From Tatumella ptyseos (lineage in GTDB: Bacteria > Pseudomonadota > Gammaproteobacteria > Enterobacterales > Enterobacteriaceae): a DNA stretch of 64,000 nt. Under the pieces are notes generated by a model. The model did no database searches, was not told the origin of the DNA, and saw only the letters and a list, made by a program, of their open reading frames with translations. Location of the stretch: positions 1,798,001 through 1,862,000 of the forward strand of contig NZ_CP130649.1 of NCBI RefSeq assembly GCF_030552895.1. Direction: 5' to 3'. Below, piece after piece: positions 18,424 through 29,360 of this stretch (the stretch's first letter is position 1; each line of letters opens with the position of its first letter). Made by a program: the position numbers and the translations under genes.

Positions 18424-20058
18424 ATGAGCCTAAACACAGCCACTCTACCCACGTCTCTCTGGAGTAGAGTTCAGCAATCCGTTGCGACCTTGCGCGACCA
18501 ACAGAAGGTGATATTGATCGTAACGACCGCGTTATCTTTTGCGGTCATTGCGGCCCTCGCATTATGGGCACGAAGCCCGGACTATCGAACGCTTTATGGT
18601 TCATTATCAGAAGCCGAAGGCGGTAATATCGTCAGCGCGTTAACCAAGATGAATGTCCCCTATCAATTGGATCCTCATACTGGCGCGATACTTGTCCCAA
18701 GTCAGCAAGTCCGAGAACTTCGTCTACGTCTCGCCAGCCAAGGTTTACCTAAAAGTAGTACGACGGGTTTCGAATTATTAGATGATGAAAAATTCGGCTT
18801 AAGCCAATTTAACGAGCAAGTAAATTACCAGCGCGCCCTAGCCGGCGAGCTATCAAGAACTATCGAAACACTGGATCCAGTGGTGAGTGCGCGCGTACAC
18901 CTCGCCATCCCTCGCCCCAGTGTTTTCGTGCGCGAGAAGCAACCTCCGACGGCTGCCGTGACGCTAACACTGCAACCTGGCCGTGTGCTGGATGCCTCAC
19001 AGATCAATGCGGTGGTGCATTTAGTCGCCAGCAGCGTGGCGGGGATGAGTGCCGATAATGTCACTGTCGTCGACCAGGCGGGTGAACTTCTTTCAGGGGC
19101 AGGCTTGGCTGCACAAACGCAAAATACCACACAATTAAAATATACCCAGCGAGTAGAAAAAACTGTCCAACAACGGATCGAACAGTTACTACGCCCGATA
19201 GTCGGTCAACAAAATCTCCGCGCACAAGTGACGGCAGAGGTCAATTTCGACCAGCAAGAACAGACAGACGAACGCTACCAGCCTAATAGCGAACCCTCAA
19301 AACAAGCGATTCGCTCCGCACAGCGCAGTCAAAGTGAATTAACAGCTCAGCAAGCTGAAGGGGTTCCAGGGGCACTATCGAATCAACCAACGCCTCCGGC
19401 GCAAGCCAATATCGAAGGGGATAAGAAGTCGGATGCTTCGACGTCAAAAGCCAAGCGATCGCCATTACAAATGAACAACGAAAGTACCGTTAATTATGAG
19501 TTGGATAAAACCACTCGGCGTACCCTTTTAAGCACCGGGGGGATCAAACGCTTGTCCGTAGCTGTTGTAGTGAATTATCAAACAGATAAAGAAGGGAAAG
19601 AAGCGGCGCTCTCTACTGAAAAGATCAACCAAATAACCAGCTTAGTCAAACAAGCGATGGGCTATTCAGAGGCCCGCGGCGATACCGTTAATGTGGTCAA
19701 TACCCCTTTCACCGCACATGAGTTTACCGACGATTACTTACCTTGGTGGCAGCAGCCACAATGGATTTCTCTGGCGACACAAACCTTACGTTGGCTAGTA
19801 GTACTGATTATCGCTTTTATTCTCTACCGCAAAATAGTGTCCCCTGCCTTGCGGCATGTTAAAGAAACCCTGAATCCAGCGCCGATAGAGATACCTCAAG
19901 AAACCAGCACGGTTGACCCTAGTCTCAACGAAGCAGCGCGTAAGGCACAGTTACGGATTAATGCCGAGCAGATGAGCCAGCGTATTCGAACAATGTCAGA
20001 AAATGAGCCTCAAGTGGTGGCTTTAGTAATCCGCGATTGGATGGGAAGCGAACTATGA
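18424..20058 (+). CDS. fliF: FliF, flagellar MS-ring protein
   Basis: 544 residues. The first membrane helix (about residues 30-50) is followed by the ring-building motifs, with YRTLYGSL and the segment [19 protein letters not shown] typical of the YscJ/FliF domain. A second membrane helix lies near residue 450, and the cytoplasmic tail binds FliG. It forms the inner-membrane ring on which the motor assembles. AGGAG lies 6-7 nt before the ATG. First gene of the fliF-fliK run; its stop overlaps the fliG start (ATGA). Confidence 0.96.
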   Translation: MSLNTATLPTSLWSRVQQSVATLRDQQKVILIVTTALSFAVIAALALWARSPDYRTLYGSLSEAEGGNIVSALTKMNVPYQLDPHTGAILVPSQQVRELRLRLASQGLPKSSTTGFELLDDEKFGLSQFNEQVNYQRALAGELSRTIETLDPVVSARVHLAIPRPSVFVREKQPPTAAVTLTLQPGRVLDASQINAVVHLVASSVAGMSADNVTVVDQAGELLSGAGLAAQTQNTTQLKYTQRVEKTVQQRIEQLLRPIVGQQNLRAQVTAEVNFDQQEQTDERYQPNSEPSKQAIRSAQRSQSELTAQQAEGVPGALSNQPTPPAQANIEGDKKSDASTSKAKRSPLQMNNESTVNYELDKTTRRTLLSTGGIKRLSVAVVVNYQTDKEGKEAALSTEKINQITSLVKQAMGYSEARGDTVNVVNTPFTAHEFTDDYLPWWQQPQWISLATQTLRWLVVLIIAFILYRKIVSPALRHVKETLNPAPIEIPQETSTVDPSLNEAARKAQLRINAEQMSQRIRTMSENEPQVVALVIRDWMGSEL

Positions 20059-21047
20059 AAATGACTGGCACAGATCGCAGTGCAATATTAATGATGACTC
20101 TGGGTGAGGAGCGTGCGGCGGAGGTTTTCAAACACCTCAATCAACGTGAAGTTCAACACCTGAGTAGTGCCATGGCAACCATGCGCCAAGTGTCACATCA
20201 ACAATTGACCCATGTACTGCAACAATTTGAGCACGATGCAGAACAGTATGCAGCGCTATCCATTAACTCGAATGATTACTTACGTACCGTTCTGGTTAAA
20301 GCCTTGGGCGAGGAACGTGCGAGTAGTTTACTGGAAGATTTATTGGAAACGCGCGATACCACGTCAGGTATGGATACCCTCAACCTGATGGATCCCCCTT
20401 CTGCAGCAGACTTAATCCGCGAGGAGCATCCGCAAATCATCGCTACCATCTTGGTCCATTTAAAACGTTCACAAGCGGCCGATATCTTAGCGTATTTTGA
20501 TGAACGCTTACGTCAGGATGTCATGCTACGGATTGCCACCTTCGGCGGTGTCCAACCCGCTGCACTGGCCGAACTTACTGAAGTGCTGAACAACCTACTG
20601 GATGGGCAGAATATTAAACGCGCCAAGATGGGAGGGATCCGCACCGCAGCAGAGATCCTGAATTTGATGAAATCGCAGCAAGAAGAAACCATTATCGATG
20701 CCGTACGCGCCTTTGATGGCGACTTGGCTCAGAAAATCATCGATGAAATGTTCCTCTTTGAAAACTTGGTGGATGTCGACGATCGCAGCCTACAACGCCT
20801 ACTTCAAGAGATCGATGCAGAGCAATTATTGATTGCACTCAAAGGGGCGGATAACGCACTGCGTGACAAATTCTTAAATAACATGTCGACGCGCGCTGCC
20901 GATATTTTACGTGATGACCTTGTGAATCGCGGTCCTGTTCGTCTATCCGACGTAGAAACGGCACAAAAAGCCATTCTGCTTGTAGTAAGACGACTTGCCG
21001 AAAGTGGCGATATGGTAATTGGAGGTGCCGATGAAGCCTATGTCTAA
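20055..21047 (+). CDS. fliG: FliG, rotor/switch protein
   Basis: 330 residues that link the MS-ring to the C-ring and carry the charged torque helix. [17 protein letters not shown] and [16 protein letters not shown] are family hallmarks, and the C-terminal [13 protein letters not shown] and [17 protein letters not shown] carry the stator-facing charged residues. I start at ATG 20055, overlapping the fliF stop by 4 nt; a TTG six codons earlier is unnecessary. Confidence 0.96.
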   Translation: MKMTGTDRSAILMMTLGEERAAEVFKHLNQREVQHLSSAMATMRQVSHQQLTHVLQQFEHDAEQYAALSINSNDYLRTVLVKALGEERASSLLEDLLETRDTTSGMDTLNLMDPPSAADLIREEHPQIIATILVHLKRSQAADILAYFDERLRQDVMLRIATFGGVQPAALAELTEVLNNLLDGQNIKRAKMGGIRTAAEILNLMKSQQEETIIDAVRAFDGDLAQKIIDEMFLFENLVDVDDRSLQRLLQEIDAEQLLIALKGADNALRDKFLNNMSTRAADILRDDLVNRGPVRLSDVETAQKAILLVVRRLAESGDMVIGGADEAYV

Positions 21048-21732
21048 ACAAGATCCCTCGATTGCCTGGCGGAAATGGCAACCTCAACAGTTTGATAAGC
21101 CAGAACCTACTGCCACTCTCGTCCCGACCGAGCCGCCTTCCGTTATCATGCCGTCGCCAGCGCCCCCTTTGGAAGCGCAACAAGAGATCGAGGCATTCCG
21201 CGCTTCAGTTCGTGATAAAGCCTGGCAAGAAGGCTATGCCGAAGGGAAAGCAGAGGGTGAACGCGAAGGCTATCGACAAGGCAGCCAGCAAGCTATCGAG
21301 CAGGCTGGCAGTCAACAACAACAAGCACTAGCCAGTGTGGAAAAATTGGTACAGCAAGTCACTTTATCCTTTGACCTACTTGAAGAAACTGTCGGTTATC
21401 GATTAGTCCAGATCGCGTTAGAGGTTGCCCACCAACTTACTGGGGAAGAAGTCAGCCACGATGCAAGAATCGTCATGGCACAAGTCAAGCAGTTGTTGGC
21501 ACAAGAGGCGTTACTCAACGGAAAACTTACGCTAAAAGTCAATCCACAGGATCACCAATTTCTTCACGGCCACCTCTCGACACTTACTGAGCATCCGCGC
21601 TGGGAAGTCGTCGTGGATACCACTTTACCCCGTGGTGACTGCCGTTTACTGAGTGAGGAAGGCGAGCTTGAAAGTGCTCTCTCAACGCGCTGGCAAAGCT
21701 TGTGCGAGCTTGCACAGCGAGGAGACTACTAA
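21031..21732 (+). CDS. fliH: FliH, regulator of the export ATPase
   Basis: Cytoplasmic protein that dimerises, binds FliI and docks the ATPase at the export gate and C-ring. The central segment has the glycine-repeat pattern ([17 protein letters not shown]) characteristic of FliH. GGAGGT precedes the ATG at 21031 by 4 nt; the ATG at 21040 is an equally plausible start (13 nt). The gene overlaps fliG by 17 nt and its TAA shares a base with the fliI ATG, indicating coupling. Confidence 0.93.
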   Translation: MKPMSKQDPSIAWRKWQPQQFDKPEPTATLVPTEPPSVIMPSPAPPLEAQQEIEAFRASVRDKAWQEGYAEGKAEGEREGYRQGSQQAIEQAGSQQQQALASVEKLVQQVTLSFDLLEETVGYRLVQIALEVAHQLTGEEVSHDARIVMAQVKQLLAQEALLNGKLTLKVNPQDHQFLHGHLSTLTEHPRWEVVVDTTLPRGDCRLLSEEGELESALSTRWQSLCELAQRGDY

Positions 21733-23096
21733 TGCTAGCACTACATCGCTGGATGGCACGTTTAGACCGCTTTGAACAGTGCCTTACTGCTCCCCTAGCC
21801 CCGCGCCACTATGGATACCTTACCCGTGCAACAGGGTTAGTGTTAGAGGTCAGCGGGTTACAATTGCCCTTGGGTAGCCACTGTTGGATTGAGCGCGAAC
21901 AGGACACTGCAGATAAAAAATGTGAAGCGCAGGTGGTCGGCTTTCAAGGTAATCGATTGTATCTCATGCCGCTCGGCGCCATGGAGGGAATCCGCCCAGG
22001 CTGTCGTGTTTATGCCTCACAAGGCAAGGCGGGGACAGAAGGGAACCTCCCCTTAGGACCCGCCCTATTAGGGCGGGTGGTCGATAGCAGTGGTCGCCCA
22101 TTAGATAACCGCCCGCTGACCACGCCAGAGATGGGCAAGCTGACCACCCCACCGCTCAATCCCTTATTACGCAAACCCATTGATCAAGTATTGGACACCG
22201 GTGTTAGAGCGATCAATGGCCTACTGACAGTGGGCCGTGGCCAAAGAATGGGGTTATTTGCCGGTTCCGGCGTTGGGAAAAGCGTGTTGCTAGGAATGAT
22301 GGCTCGCTATACCAGCGCCGATGTGATTGTGGTGGGCCTTATTGGGGAACGAGGTCGCGAAGTAAAAGATTTCATCCAGCATATCTTAGGGGAAGAAGGT
22401 TTATCACGCGCGGTGGTCGTAGCGGCTCCGGCAGATGTCTCTCCCTTACTTCGCTTACAAGGCGCAAGTTACGCCACCCGGATTGCCGAAGATTTCCGCG
22501 ACCGAGGCAACAACGTGCTTCTCATTATGGACTCATTAACCCGCTATGCCATGGCACAGCGGGAAATAGCCCTCGCCATTGGCGAACCCCCTGCCACCAA
22601 AGGCTATCCCCCCTCGGTCTTTGCCAAACTTCCTGCGCTGGTCGAGCGAGCAGGTAATAGCGAGAGCCTCAATGGGTCGATTACCGCTTTCTATACCGTG
22701 TTAACGGAAGGTGATGATCAGCAAGATCCGATTGCCGATGCGGCGCGCGCGATACTCGATGGTCATATTGTGTTATCACGCGAACTCGCCGAGTCCGGTC
22801 ACTATCCGGCCATCGATATTGAAGCCTCTATCAGCCGGGTGATGCATGAAATCGTCTCGCCGGAACAGTTGCAGGCTGCCCGCGAAGGCAAACGCTTATT
22901 AGCCTTATATCAACGTAATCAAGACTTAATCAGCGTCGGCGCCTACAGCATGGGGTCGGACCCACGCTTAGATCGGGCTATTGAACGTTATCCGGCTATT
23001 TGCCGTTATCTCCAGCAGGAAATTGATCAGCGCTGTGATTACCCCCAAGCCTGTGCCGAACTCTCCGCGCTGGTGTCACTACATGAGGAGCAGTAA
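21732..23096 (+). CDS. fliI: FliI, flagellar export ATPase
   Basis: 454 residues, homologous to the F1 beta subunit. The Walker A motif (AGSGVGKS, residues 177-184) and Walker B (LLIMDSLTR) are intact, as is the [10 protein letters not shown] motif. It energises export of rod, hook and filament proteins with FliH and FliJ. The ATG at 21732 lies in TAATG with the fliH stop and has GAGGAG upstream; a GTG ten codons earlier is rejected. Confidence 0.97.
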   Translation: MLALHRWMARLDRFEQCLTAPLAPRHYGYLTRATGLVLEVSGLQLPLGSHCWIEREQDTADKKCEAQVVGFQGNRLYLMPLGAMEGIRPGCRVYASQGKAGTEGNLPLGPALLGRVVDSSGRPLDNRPLTTPEMGKLTTPPLNPLLRKPIDQVLDTGVRAINGLLTVGRGQRMGLFAGSGVGKSVLLGMMARYTSADVIVVGLIGERGREVKDFIQHILGEEGLSRAVVVAAPADVSPLLRLQGASYATRIAEDFRDRGNNVLLIMDSLTRYAMAQREIALAIGEPPATKGYPPSVFAKLPALVERAGNSESLNGSITAFYTVLTEGDDQQDPIADAARAILDGHIVLSRELAESGHYPAIDIEASISRVMHEIVSPEQLQAAREGKRLLALYQRNQDLISVGAYSMGSDPRLDRAIERYPAICRYLQQEIDQRCDYPQACAELSALVSLHEEQ

Positions 23097-23539
23097 TGCG
23101 TCATAACAACGTTTTAGAGGTATTAAAAGAGCGAGCTAGGGTTCAACTCGATAACGTCAGCCAACAACTCGCGACATTGCAACAGGAACGTCAAGACGCC
23201 GCCGCCCAGCAGCAGTTATTACATCACTACCGAAAAGATTACCAACAACTGCTACGCCATGAAGTGGAAGGCGGGATCTATGGCTACCGACGCGATAACT
23301 ATCAGGACTTTATCCACACGGTTGAACTGGCTCTGAGTGCACAAAACGCTGCCGTCGAGCGCCTAAACCAACAACAACAGCATCTACTGGGTGATTGGCA
23401 ACAGTCACGAAAAAAAGTTAACGCGCTACAGGTATTGATTGAGCGACGACATCGACGCAATACGCTGTGCCAGGCACGAGCTCAACAGAAATCCAATGAT
23501 GAATTTGCTACCCGTCGTTTTCAAGGAAGAGCGTCATGA
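23096..23539 (+). CDS. fliJ: FliJ, export apparatus coiled-coil protein
   Basis: 147 residues, almost entirely predicted coiled coil rich in Gln, Arg and Glu. Family role: stalk of the FliI hexamer and escort for export chaperones. It starts in a TAATG with fliI and ends four bases into fliK, so it is part of the same coupled run. Length and position fit E. coli FliJ. Confidence 0.92.
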   Translation: MRHNNVLEVLKERARVQLDNVSQQLATLQQERQDAAAQQQLLHHYRKDYQQLLRHEVEGGIYGYRRDNYQDFIHTVELALSAQNAAVERLNQQQQHLLGDWQQSRKKVNALQVLIERRHRRNTLCQARAQQKSNDEFATRRFQGRAS

Positions 23540-24603
23540 CTATTAGCCTATTAACGCTGCTCTCCCCTCCGGGGAAAGTGACGAATTTATCCCATTCGTT
23601 AGCCACTAAACCTGAAACAGAGCTCACTCAGGGATCAGTCGTACCTGCTTTTGCTGAACTACTCGTTCCCCCTCAACACGCCATAAAAACCGCGACACTT
23701 AGCAAATCTGAACCTGAAGGAAAAGCTCTCAAGGATAAAGACCTCTCTGAGTCCCCACCGGCGGCAGTATTAGTTAACCTAGTTACCTCAATGCTGCCTA
23801 GCGAGCCGACGGGTAATCATACAGGCGCAACGTTATCCCCGACTCATACTGAGTCAGTAATAGCGCCGGTCACTGAGCGCTTAACTAGCCTTAGCTTTCA
23901 CTCGGCTCCCTCTTTTGCAGCGAAAAAAAATCTCCCCAGCGAAGGTCTGAGCCAAGGCGCTGCACAGCAGCCACTTGATACTCGGCAGCCGTCGACGACT
24001 CTCACCCCTACCCTGTCCGCCCCCGTGGACCCGCAAGAGGTATCACACTCGGCAATACTGGGACAACGCCCATTGAACGAGAGCCAAGCTCAGCACCCTT
24101 CGGTCGCCCCGCTGTCACTCGCCTCCTCCCCTACATTCCCTCAACTCGTCTTACACTCAGAAAGTGCGCAAAGGTTAACCGCACCGCTAGGTTCGTTACA
24201 GTGGCAGCACGATCTGTCTCAGCAAATTATTTTTCATAAGCAGGGACAGCAGACTATCCATCTAAAGCTGCATCCGGAAGAGTTAGGGGATGTGAAGATA
24301 ACCATGACGGTGAATAAGGATCATGCAGAATTGATTATGCTCTCTAACCATGGTCAGGTCAGATCAGCCCTAGAAGCCGCTCTCCCCCACCTGCGCCAAG
24401 CGCTGGCCGATAACGGTATCCAGCTGGGTAACAGTCAAGTTGGACAGGAACCGTCTTCGGGACAACAATCTCCCTCATCCTCTCATTCCCCTACACAGCC
24501 CGCTCAAGTCGTCACACAACGTGAGGCCAATGAATCCGTCTCTGAGGCAGATGATGCGCCAGCATTACGTCGTGACGGTAGCCAAATATCGTTGCGAGTT
24601 TAA
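23536..24603 (+). CDS. fliK: FliK, hook-length control protein
   Basis: 355 residues. The long N-terminal part is rich in Pro, Ser, Thr and Gln and serves as the ruler; the conserved C-terminal domain (IHLKLHPEELGDVKITM, then EAALPHLRQALADNGI) switches FlhB specificity from hook to filament. The start overlaps fliJ by 4 nt (ATGA). A gap of 143 nt follows before fliL, which probably has its own promoter as in E. coli. Confidence 0.94.
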   Translation: MTISLLTLLSPPGKVTNLSHSLATKPETELTQGSVVPAFAELLVPPQHAIKTATLSKSEPEGKALKDKDLSESPPAAVLVNLVTSMLPSEPTGNHTGATLSPTHTESVIAPVTERLTSLSFHSAPSFAAKKNLPSEGLSQGAAQQPLDTRQPSTTLTPTLSAPVDPQEVSHSAILGQRPLNESQAQHPSVAPLSLASSPTFPQLVLHSESAQRLTAPLGSLQWQHDLSQQIIFHKQGQQTIHLKLHPEELGDVKITMTVNKDHAELIMLSNHGQVRSALEAALPHLRQALADNGIQLGNSQVGQEPSSGQQSPSSSHSPTQPAQVVTQREANESVSEADDAPALRRDGSQISLRV

Positions 24604-24746
24604 CACGTTGCTCAGTCGCTTAAAGACTGAGCAAACAGGCTAATATCGCCAAATAAATCCCCGCTATTCCGCCAATTAGCCCTACTTCAACCTTGGATAA
24701 TACGTCTCACACTTATTTAATTGCTAATGAAAGGATATCGGGACTT

Positions 24747-25244
24747 ATGTCGACCAAATCCGAATCACCGAAAAATTCCGCTAAAAAGTGGATCATTATC
24801 TTAATCGTCATTGTACTCATCGCCTGTGGTGCAGCAGGTTATGCGATCTGGAAATTACGGGCGCTAACCCCCTCACCACAATCACAGCCGGTCGCCCAAG
24901 TCCATGAAGCAGTTAGCGTCCCTCAACCCCTCTTCTATCCGCTCGATCCTTTTACCGTTAACTTAGTGGAATCCGCCTCCCAAGATGAACGTGTGCTCTA
25001 TGTTGGATTCACGTTGCGGCTGAAGGATAGTCAGACCGAGGAGCGTTTAGTGAAATATTTACCCGAAGTGAGAAGCAGGATTCTCTTGCTGCTAAGCCAC
25101 CAAGAACAATCTGCGCTGCAAACCGAAGAAGGTAAAACAGCCCTATCCGCTGATATTAAAAAAGTGTTGAAGCCCCCTTTCGCTCCAGGCTTACCTGAGC
25201 AAGATATCGCCGATATTCTCTACACCACCTTTATTTTGAGGTAG
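24747..25244 (+). CDS. fliL: FliL, motor-associated membrane protein
   Basis: 165 residues with one N-terminal membrane helix (IIILIVIVLIACGAAGYAI, about residues 15-35) and a periplasmic domain containing PLDPFTVNL. It supports the stator and rod under load. I start at ATG 24747 (MSTKSESP), which agrees with family length; the frame extends 18 codons upstream without support. First gene of fliLMNOPQR. Confidence 0.94.
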   Translation: MSTKSESPKNSAKKWIIILIVIVLIACGAAGYAIWKLRALTPSPQSQPVAQVHEAVSVPQPLFYPLDPFTVNLVESASQDERVLYVGFTLRLKDSQTEERLVKYLPEVRSRILLLLSHQEQSALQTEEGKTALSADIKKVLKPPFAPGLPEQDIADILYTTFILR

Positions 25245-25249
25245 TAATA

Positions 25250-26254
25250 ATGGCAGATACGAGTTTATCTCAAGCAGAGATCGACCAATTACTTAACGGT
25301 GACTCTGGTAAAACGGAAATCTCAACCGAAAACAGCGACCCGAATAGCATTCGAGATTATGACCCGACAACACAGCGTAGGGTGGTTAGGGAACGATTAC
25401 AAGCCTTAGAAATCATTAATGAACGTTTTGCTCGCCAATTTCGTATGGGGGTATTCAATCTATTGCGTCGTAGTCCTGATATCACGGTGGAATCGATCGA
25501 TATCCAGCCTTATCAAGAATTTGCCCGTAATATGCCGGTGCCTACTAACCTCAATTTGATACACATGAAACCCTTACGTGGGACAGCCTTAATCGTTTTC
25601 TCACCCAGCTTAGTCTTTATTGTGGTGGATAACTTATTTGGTGGGGATGGCCGGTTTCCGACCAAAGTGGAGGGCCGCGAATTCACCTATACCGAACAGC
25701 GAGTCATCCGTCGCTTATTAAGTTTGGCATTAGATAACTATCAAGAAGCCTGGCAAGCCATCTACCCCTTGACCATGGAATATGTACGCTCGGAGATGCA
25801 GGTTAAATTTACCAATATTACGACTTCACCGAATGACATCGTCATTAACACCACTTTCCAGGTCGAGATCAGTAATTTGGTGGGGCATTTTAATATCTGT
25901 ATCCCGTTTTCGATGATTGAACCGCTACGTGAACTATTGGTGAATCCTCCTTTAGAGAATAGCCAGCAAGAAGATTGTCTGTGGCGTGAGAATTTAGTCA
26001 ACGAGGTTCAACAATCGCCCTTAGAAGTGACAGCTCGGCTCACCGAGCTGTCGATCACACTGCGCGAAATTATGACCCTACAAGTTGGGGATGTCCTCGC
26101 TATTGACTCCCCTGAGAATATTATCGCGACCGTCGACAATGTACCGGTCTTCACCGCAGCACACGGTATCCATCGCGATCAATATGCCTTAAGTGTGAAC
26201 CAACTGATTACGCCATTACTCTCTACTTTACAAGAAGGAACTTCCCATGAGTGA
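25250..26254 (+). CDS. fliM: FliM, C-ring switch protein
   Basis: 334 residues. The N-terminal LSQAEIDQLLNG is the CheY-P binding peptide; the middle GGDGRFPTKVEGREFT segment and the C-terminal SpoA domain (ITLREIMTLQVGDVLAID) are intact. It receives the chemotaxis signal and reverses rotation. The start lies 5 nt after fliL, and the end overlaps fliN by 8 nt. Confidence 0.96.
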   Translation: MADTSLSQAEIDQLLNGDSGKTEISTENSDPNSIRDYDPTTQRRVVRERLQALEIINERFARQFRMGVFNLLRRSPDITVESIDIQPYQEFARNMPVPTNLNLIHMKPLRGTALIVFSPSLVFIVVDNLFGGDGRFPTKVEGREFTYTEQRVIRRLLSLALDNYQEAWQAIYPLTMEYVRSEMQVKFTNITTSPNDIVINTTFQVEISNLVGHFNICIPFSMIEPLRELLVNPPLENSQQEDCLWRENLVNEVQQSPLEVTARLTELSITLREIMTLQVGDVLAIDSPENIIATVDNVPVFTAAHGIHRDQYALSVNQLITPLLSTLQEGTSHE

Positions 26255-26654
26255 TACCCCTGCGACCCCAGAAAACAATGAATTAGCATCGGATCCTTGG
26301 GCCGAAGCCTTAGCTGAACAACAGCTAAATGATGCGTCAGCTGAGAAGGAGTCACTCCCTGTCCTCGACCTGCCTGAGCCTGTCGATCCGCTGCAAGACA
26401 TCAATTTAATTATGGATATCCCGATTCAACTTACGGTTGAATTAGGCCGTACTCGTATGACCATCAAAGAGTTATTACGATTAACGCAAGGCTCGATCGT
26501 ACCTCTGGAGGGCTTGGCAGGGGAACCGCTCGATATCCTGATTAACCATTACTTGATTGCTCAAGGTGAAGTCGTGGTCGTCAATGATAAATACGGCGTA
26601 CGCATTACTGACATTATTACTCCTTCCGAGCGCATGCGCCGCCTGAGTCGATAG
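26247..26654 (+). CDS. fliN: FliN, C-ring switch protein
   Basis: 135 residues. The C-terminal SpoA domain (IMDIPIQLTVELGRTRMTI to VVVNDKYGVRITDI) is typical. It forms the bottom of the C-ring with FliM and docks FliH. GAAGGAA lies within fliM just before the ATG, and the genes overlap by 8 nt. Confidence 0.96.
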   Translation: MSDTPATPENNELASDPWAEALAEQQLNDASAEKESLPVLDLPEPVDPLQDINLIMDIPIQLTVELGRTRMTIKELLRLTQGSIVPLEGLAGEPLDILINHYLIAQGEVVVVNDKYGVRITDIITPSERMRRLSR

Positions 26655-26664
26655 AGAGTCGCCA

Positions 26665-27039
26665 ATGAATGTAACCACTGCGTCCTCACTGGAAACACTT
26701 TCTGCGAGTCAGATGTTGCTTCAATCGGGGGGGGCCTTGATCCTCATTATCTTGCTACTACTCGGTATCAAAAAATTACTCAAGCACCTCCCACAAGGCG
26801 GCCGATTCCAAGGCGTACGTCGTCTGGCGATAAAGGAGACCTTAGTCATTGGACCGCGTGAGCGTCTGATAATCGCGCAAGTCGGGGAACAACAGATTGT
26901 TATCGGAGTGACCCCGCAGGCAATTCAGTTTCTCTGCTCCGTTACGGAGCCGTTAACAGAGATAAGCGTACCGCCTTCTGCCGCACCCTCAGGCTTTGCT
27001 GAGAAATTTTTCCAGTATCGCGCAAGGAAAACACCATGA
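26665..27039 (+). CDS. fliO: FliO, export gate assembly protein
   Basis: 124 residues with one membrane helix ([15 protein letters not shown], about residues 25-42) and a small cytoplasmic domain carrying [20 protein letters not shown]. Known role: aids assembly and stability of the FliP ring. It overlaps fliP by 4 nt. Confidence 0.93.
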   Translation: MNVTTASSLETLSASQMLLQSGGALILIILLLLGIKKLLKHLPQGGRFQGVRRLAIKETLVIGPRERLIIAQVGEQQIVIGVTPQAIQFLCSVTEPLTEISVPPSAAPSGFAEKFFQYRARKTP

Positions 27040-27761
27040 GGTATGTAATGCGTTACCCTGTGATGATCGTAATGCTAGCCGGTCTCTTTCCACATGTCGC
27101 TTGGGCTCAACCCCTGTTTGGCCGTGACCCAGACTGGGCATTGCCGGTACAAACGCTCGTCATGATAGGCGCGTTGAGTTTTCTTCCTGCAGCCTTATTA
27201 CTGATGACCAGTTTCACCCGACTCATCATTGTGTTGGGGTTACTGCGCAACGCCCTAGGGACGACGTCTGCCCCACCGAATCAGGTAATTATCGGTTTAT
27301 CGCTGTTTTTAACTTGGTTCATTATGGGACCGACCTTCGATCGTATTTGGCAGGAGGCTTACCTTCCTTACCAACAGCAGAAAGTGACATTAGTTGAAGC
27401 GGTCGATATTGGGAAAAAGCCCTTGATGGACTTTATGTTGCATCAAACAAGGGAAACCGATTTAGCACTCTTTACTCGTTTAGCACATCTGCCGCCACCA
27501 GAGACTCCCGCCGCCGTACCTTTTCGCGTACTGGTTCCGGCCTATGTAACGAGCGAACTAAAGACGGCCTTTCAAATTGGTTTTACGCTCTTTATTCCTT
27601 TTTTAATCATTGATTTGGTGGTCGCGAGTGTATTGATGGCGCTAGGCATGATGATGGTCCCCCCGGCAACCTTAGCGCTGCCCTTTAAACTGATGCTGTT
27701 TGTGATGGCAGATGGATGGCAACTCTTAATCGGCTCGTTGGCCCAGAGCTTTATCAGTTAA
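27036..27761 (+). CDS. fliP: FliP, export gate protein
   Basis: 241 residues. A cleaved signal sequence (ending around AWA) precedes the mature protein; [19 protein letters not shown] and [13 protein letters not shown] are family signatures. It forms the FliP5-FliQ4-FliR1 core of the type III secretion channel. ATGA overlap with fliO. Confidence 0.96.
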   Translation: MRYVMRYPVMIVMLAGLFPHVAWAQPLFGRDPDWALPVQTLVMIGALSFLPAALLLMTSFTRLIIVLGLLRNALGTTSAPPNQVIIGLSLFLTWFIMGPTFDRIWQEAYLPYQQQKVTLVEAVDIGKKPLMDFMLHQTRETDLALFTRLAHLPPPETPAAVPFRVLVPAYVTSELKTAFQIGFTLFIPFLIIDLVVASVLMALGMMMVPPATLALPFKLMLFVMADGWQLLIGSLAQSFIS

Positions 27762-27774
27762 TCAGAGGGAATTT

Positions 27775-28047
27775 ATGATGACACCAGAAATGATCACTAC
27801 CTTGGGGCAAGCGGCGATGAAAATGGCCTTATTTCTTGCCGCCCCCCCATTACTGGCGGCTCTAATTACCGGACTGCTTATCAGCCTATTGCAGGCTGCT
27901 ACACAAGTGAATGAACAAACGTTGTCGTTTATCCCTAAGATTATCGCCGTCGTGGTCACGCTAATGGTAGCGGGCCCTTGGATGCTAACCCTACTGGTTG
28001 AGTACATTAAGAGCCTTCTGACAAGCTTTCCGCAGTGGGTCGGCTAG
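27775..28047 (+). CDS. fliQ: FliQ, export gate protein
   Basis: 90 residues with two membrane helices separated by a polar turn with the conserved Q-A-T-Q-x-N-E-Q-T-L-S-F-I-P-K segment. Part of the export core. Good ribosome binding site (AGAGG) and 13 nt after fliP. Confidence 0.96.
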   Translation: MMTPEMITTLGQAAMKMALFLAAPPLLAALITGLLISLLQAATQVNEQTLSFIPKIIAVVVTLMVAGPWMLTLLVEYIKSLLTSFPQWVG

Positions 28048-28050
28048 CCT

Positions 28051-28827
28051 ATGGAATGGCAGCATCTACTGGGTTTACTGAATCCTTTACCTTCGGTATT
28101 TTATCCTTTCTGTCGGATGATCGCGTTCTTCAGTGTTGCGCCGTTGCTCTCTGACAAAGCCATTACCCTGCGCCTGCGGGTCGCACTCGCCTTGGTTATC
28201 AGCCTATTGATTGCCCTGCCGAGTCCCTCACCGCCACCCCCCCTTTTTTCTTCGCAAGGCGTGTTGCTAATCATCAACCAATGTGTGATTGGCGCGGCAC
28301 TGGGACTCAGTATGCAATGTATCCTTGCGGCCATCCGCTTAGCCGGCGAGGTCATTGCCCTACAAATGGGGCTCTCTTTTGCTTCTTTCTTTGATAGCGG
28401 CAGCCACAGTTCACTTTCTGTAGTCTCCCGATTGCTGACTTATCTCAGCTTACTTTTATTTGTGAACCTGGACGGTATTGTGTGGATGATCGAGCACCTC
28501 GCCGATAATTTCGAACAGTTACCCTATGGGAGTCTGGCCCCATTAACCGAGCGATTTGCCAGTCTTGCTCAACTCGGTGGCGCTATTTTCTCTCAAGCCC
28601 TGCAGTTATCACTACCGCTTATTTTTATGCTGTTGTCTGTAAACCTCGCATTAGGGCTACTCAATCGTATGACGCCGCAGTTTTCCGCTTTTGTGATTGG
28701 CTTCCCATTGACCTTATTGCTTGGCATTTTCTCTCTCACTCAAAGCATGCCACTGCTGTTGGATGCGATTCAGGCTATGCTACTGGACCTAAGCCAGCAA
28801 CTGCTGCTAGTTTTCCGTGCAACCTAG
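28051..28827 (+). CDS. fliR: FliR, export gate protein
   Basis: 258 residues with about six membrane helices; the LSLPLIFMLLSVNLALGLLNR segment and the QMGLSFASFFD motif match FliR. Last gene of the cluster, 3 nt after fliQ. In E. coli the rcsA gene follows; here it is replaced by a small accessory cassette on the opposite strand. Confidence 0.95.
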   Translation: MEWQHLLGLLNPLPSVFYPFCRMIAFFSVAPLLSDKAITLRLRVALALVISLLIALPSPSPPPPLFSSQGVLLIINQCVIGAALGLSMQCILAAIRLAGEVIALQMGLSFASFFDSGSHSSLSVVSRLLTYLSLLLFVNLDGIVWMIEHLADNFEQLPYGSLAPLTERFASLAQLGGAIFSQALQLSLPLIFMLLSVNLALGLLNRMTPQFSAFVIGFPLTLLLGIFSLTQSMPLLLDAIQAMLLDLSQQLLLVFRAT

Positions 28828-28880
28828 TAAAATGTCAGTATTAAGGTGATGAGTAAGAGGTTTTTTTAAAAAAGGACTCT

Positions 28881-29219
28881 CTACATAAGGTCTTTATTAA
28901 TACTGTGCTTCTTAGCCTCGGCTAAGACAGCATTCAGTAACTCACCTTTAGGGAGCCAGCATTGAACATATTCAAGCGTCTTTTTTTCTTCATCAATAAC
29001 AATAATCTCATCATAGATAGTGGCTAAACGAATAAGGAGTGCTGATATTTGTTGGCGACTTATCCCAAACTGTTCGGTAATTTCCTTAGGCGCCCGCTGT
29101 TTAACTAATATCTCGTAAGCGATTAGCTTAGACTCTTCAGATATTCCACTCGGAATATGCTCGGACAGGACATTCCATTCTGATTGTGACAGATGCTTGT
29201 AACGAGGCTTTTGAGGCAT
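28881..29219 (-). CDS. KorA/TrfB-like DNA-binding protein
   Basis: 112 residues. The segment LSQSEWNVL, a helix-turn-helix (PKEITEQFGISRQQISALLIRL, about residues 53-74) and a C-terminal WLPKGELLNAVLAEAKK follow the order seen in the KorA/TrfB repressors of broad-host-range plasmids; a PapB-type regulator is an alternative. Such a gene on the chromosome suggests plasmid- or phage-derived DNA. AGGA lies 12 nt before the ATG. It is the last of three small minus-strand genes that end next to fliR. Confidence 0.55.
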   Translation of the reverse strand: MPQKPRYKHLSQSEWNVLSEHIPSGISEESKLIAYEILVKQRAPKEITEQFGISRQQISALLIRLATIYDEIIVIDEEKKTLEYVQCWLPKGELLNAVLAEAKKHSINKDLM

Positions 29220-29360
29220 ATCGTGTTAGTCCTACTGGTTATTGCCCCGCTTGAAACGGTGGGGCTGAAAAAGAAAAAGGGGATAAAGAGACCAAGCTGA
29301 CATTAGGGGATATCCCGACCTAGATTTAGTGCCCTGATAACATCACCAAAATGCTGAGCT

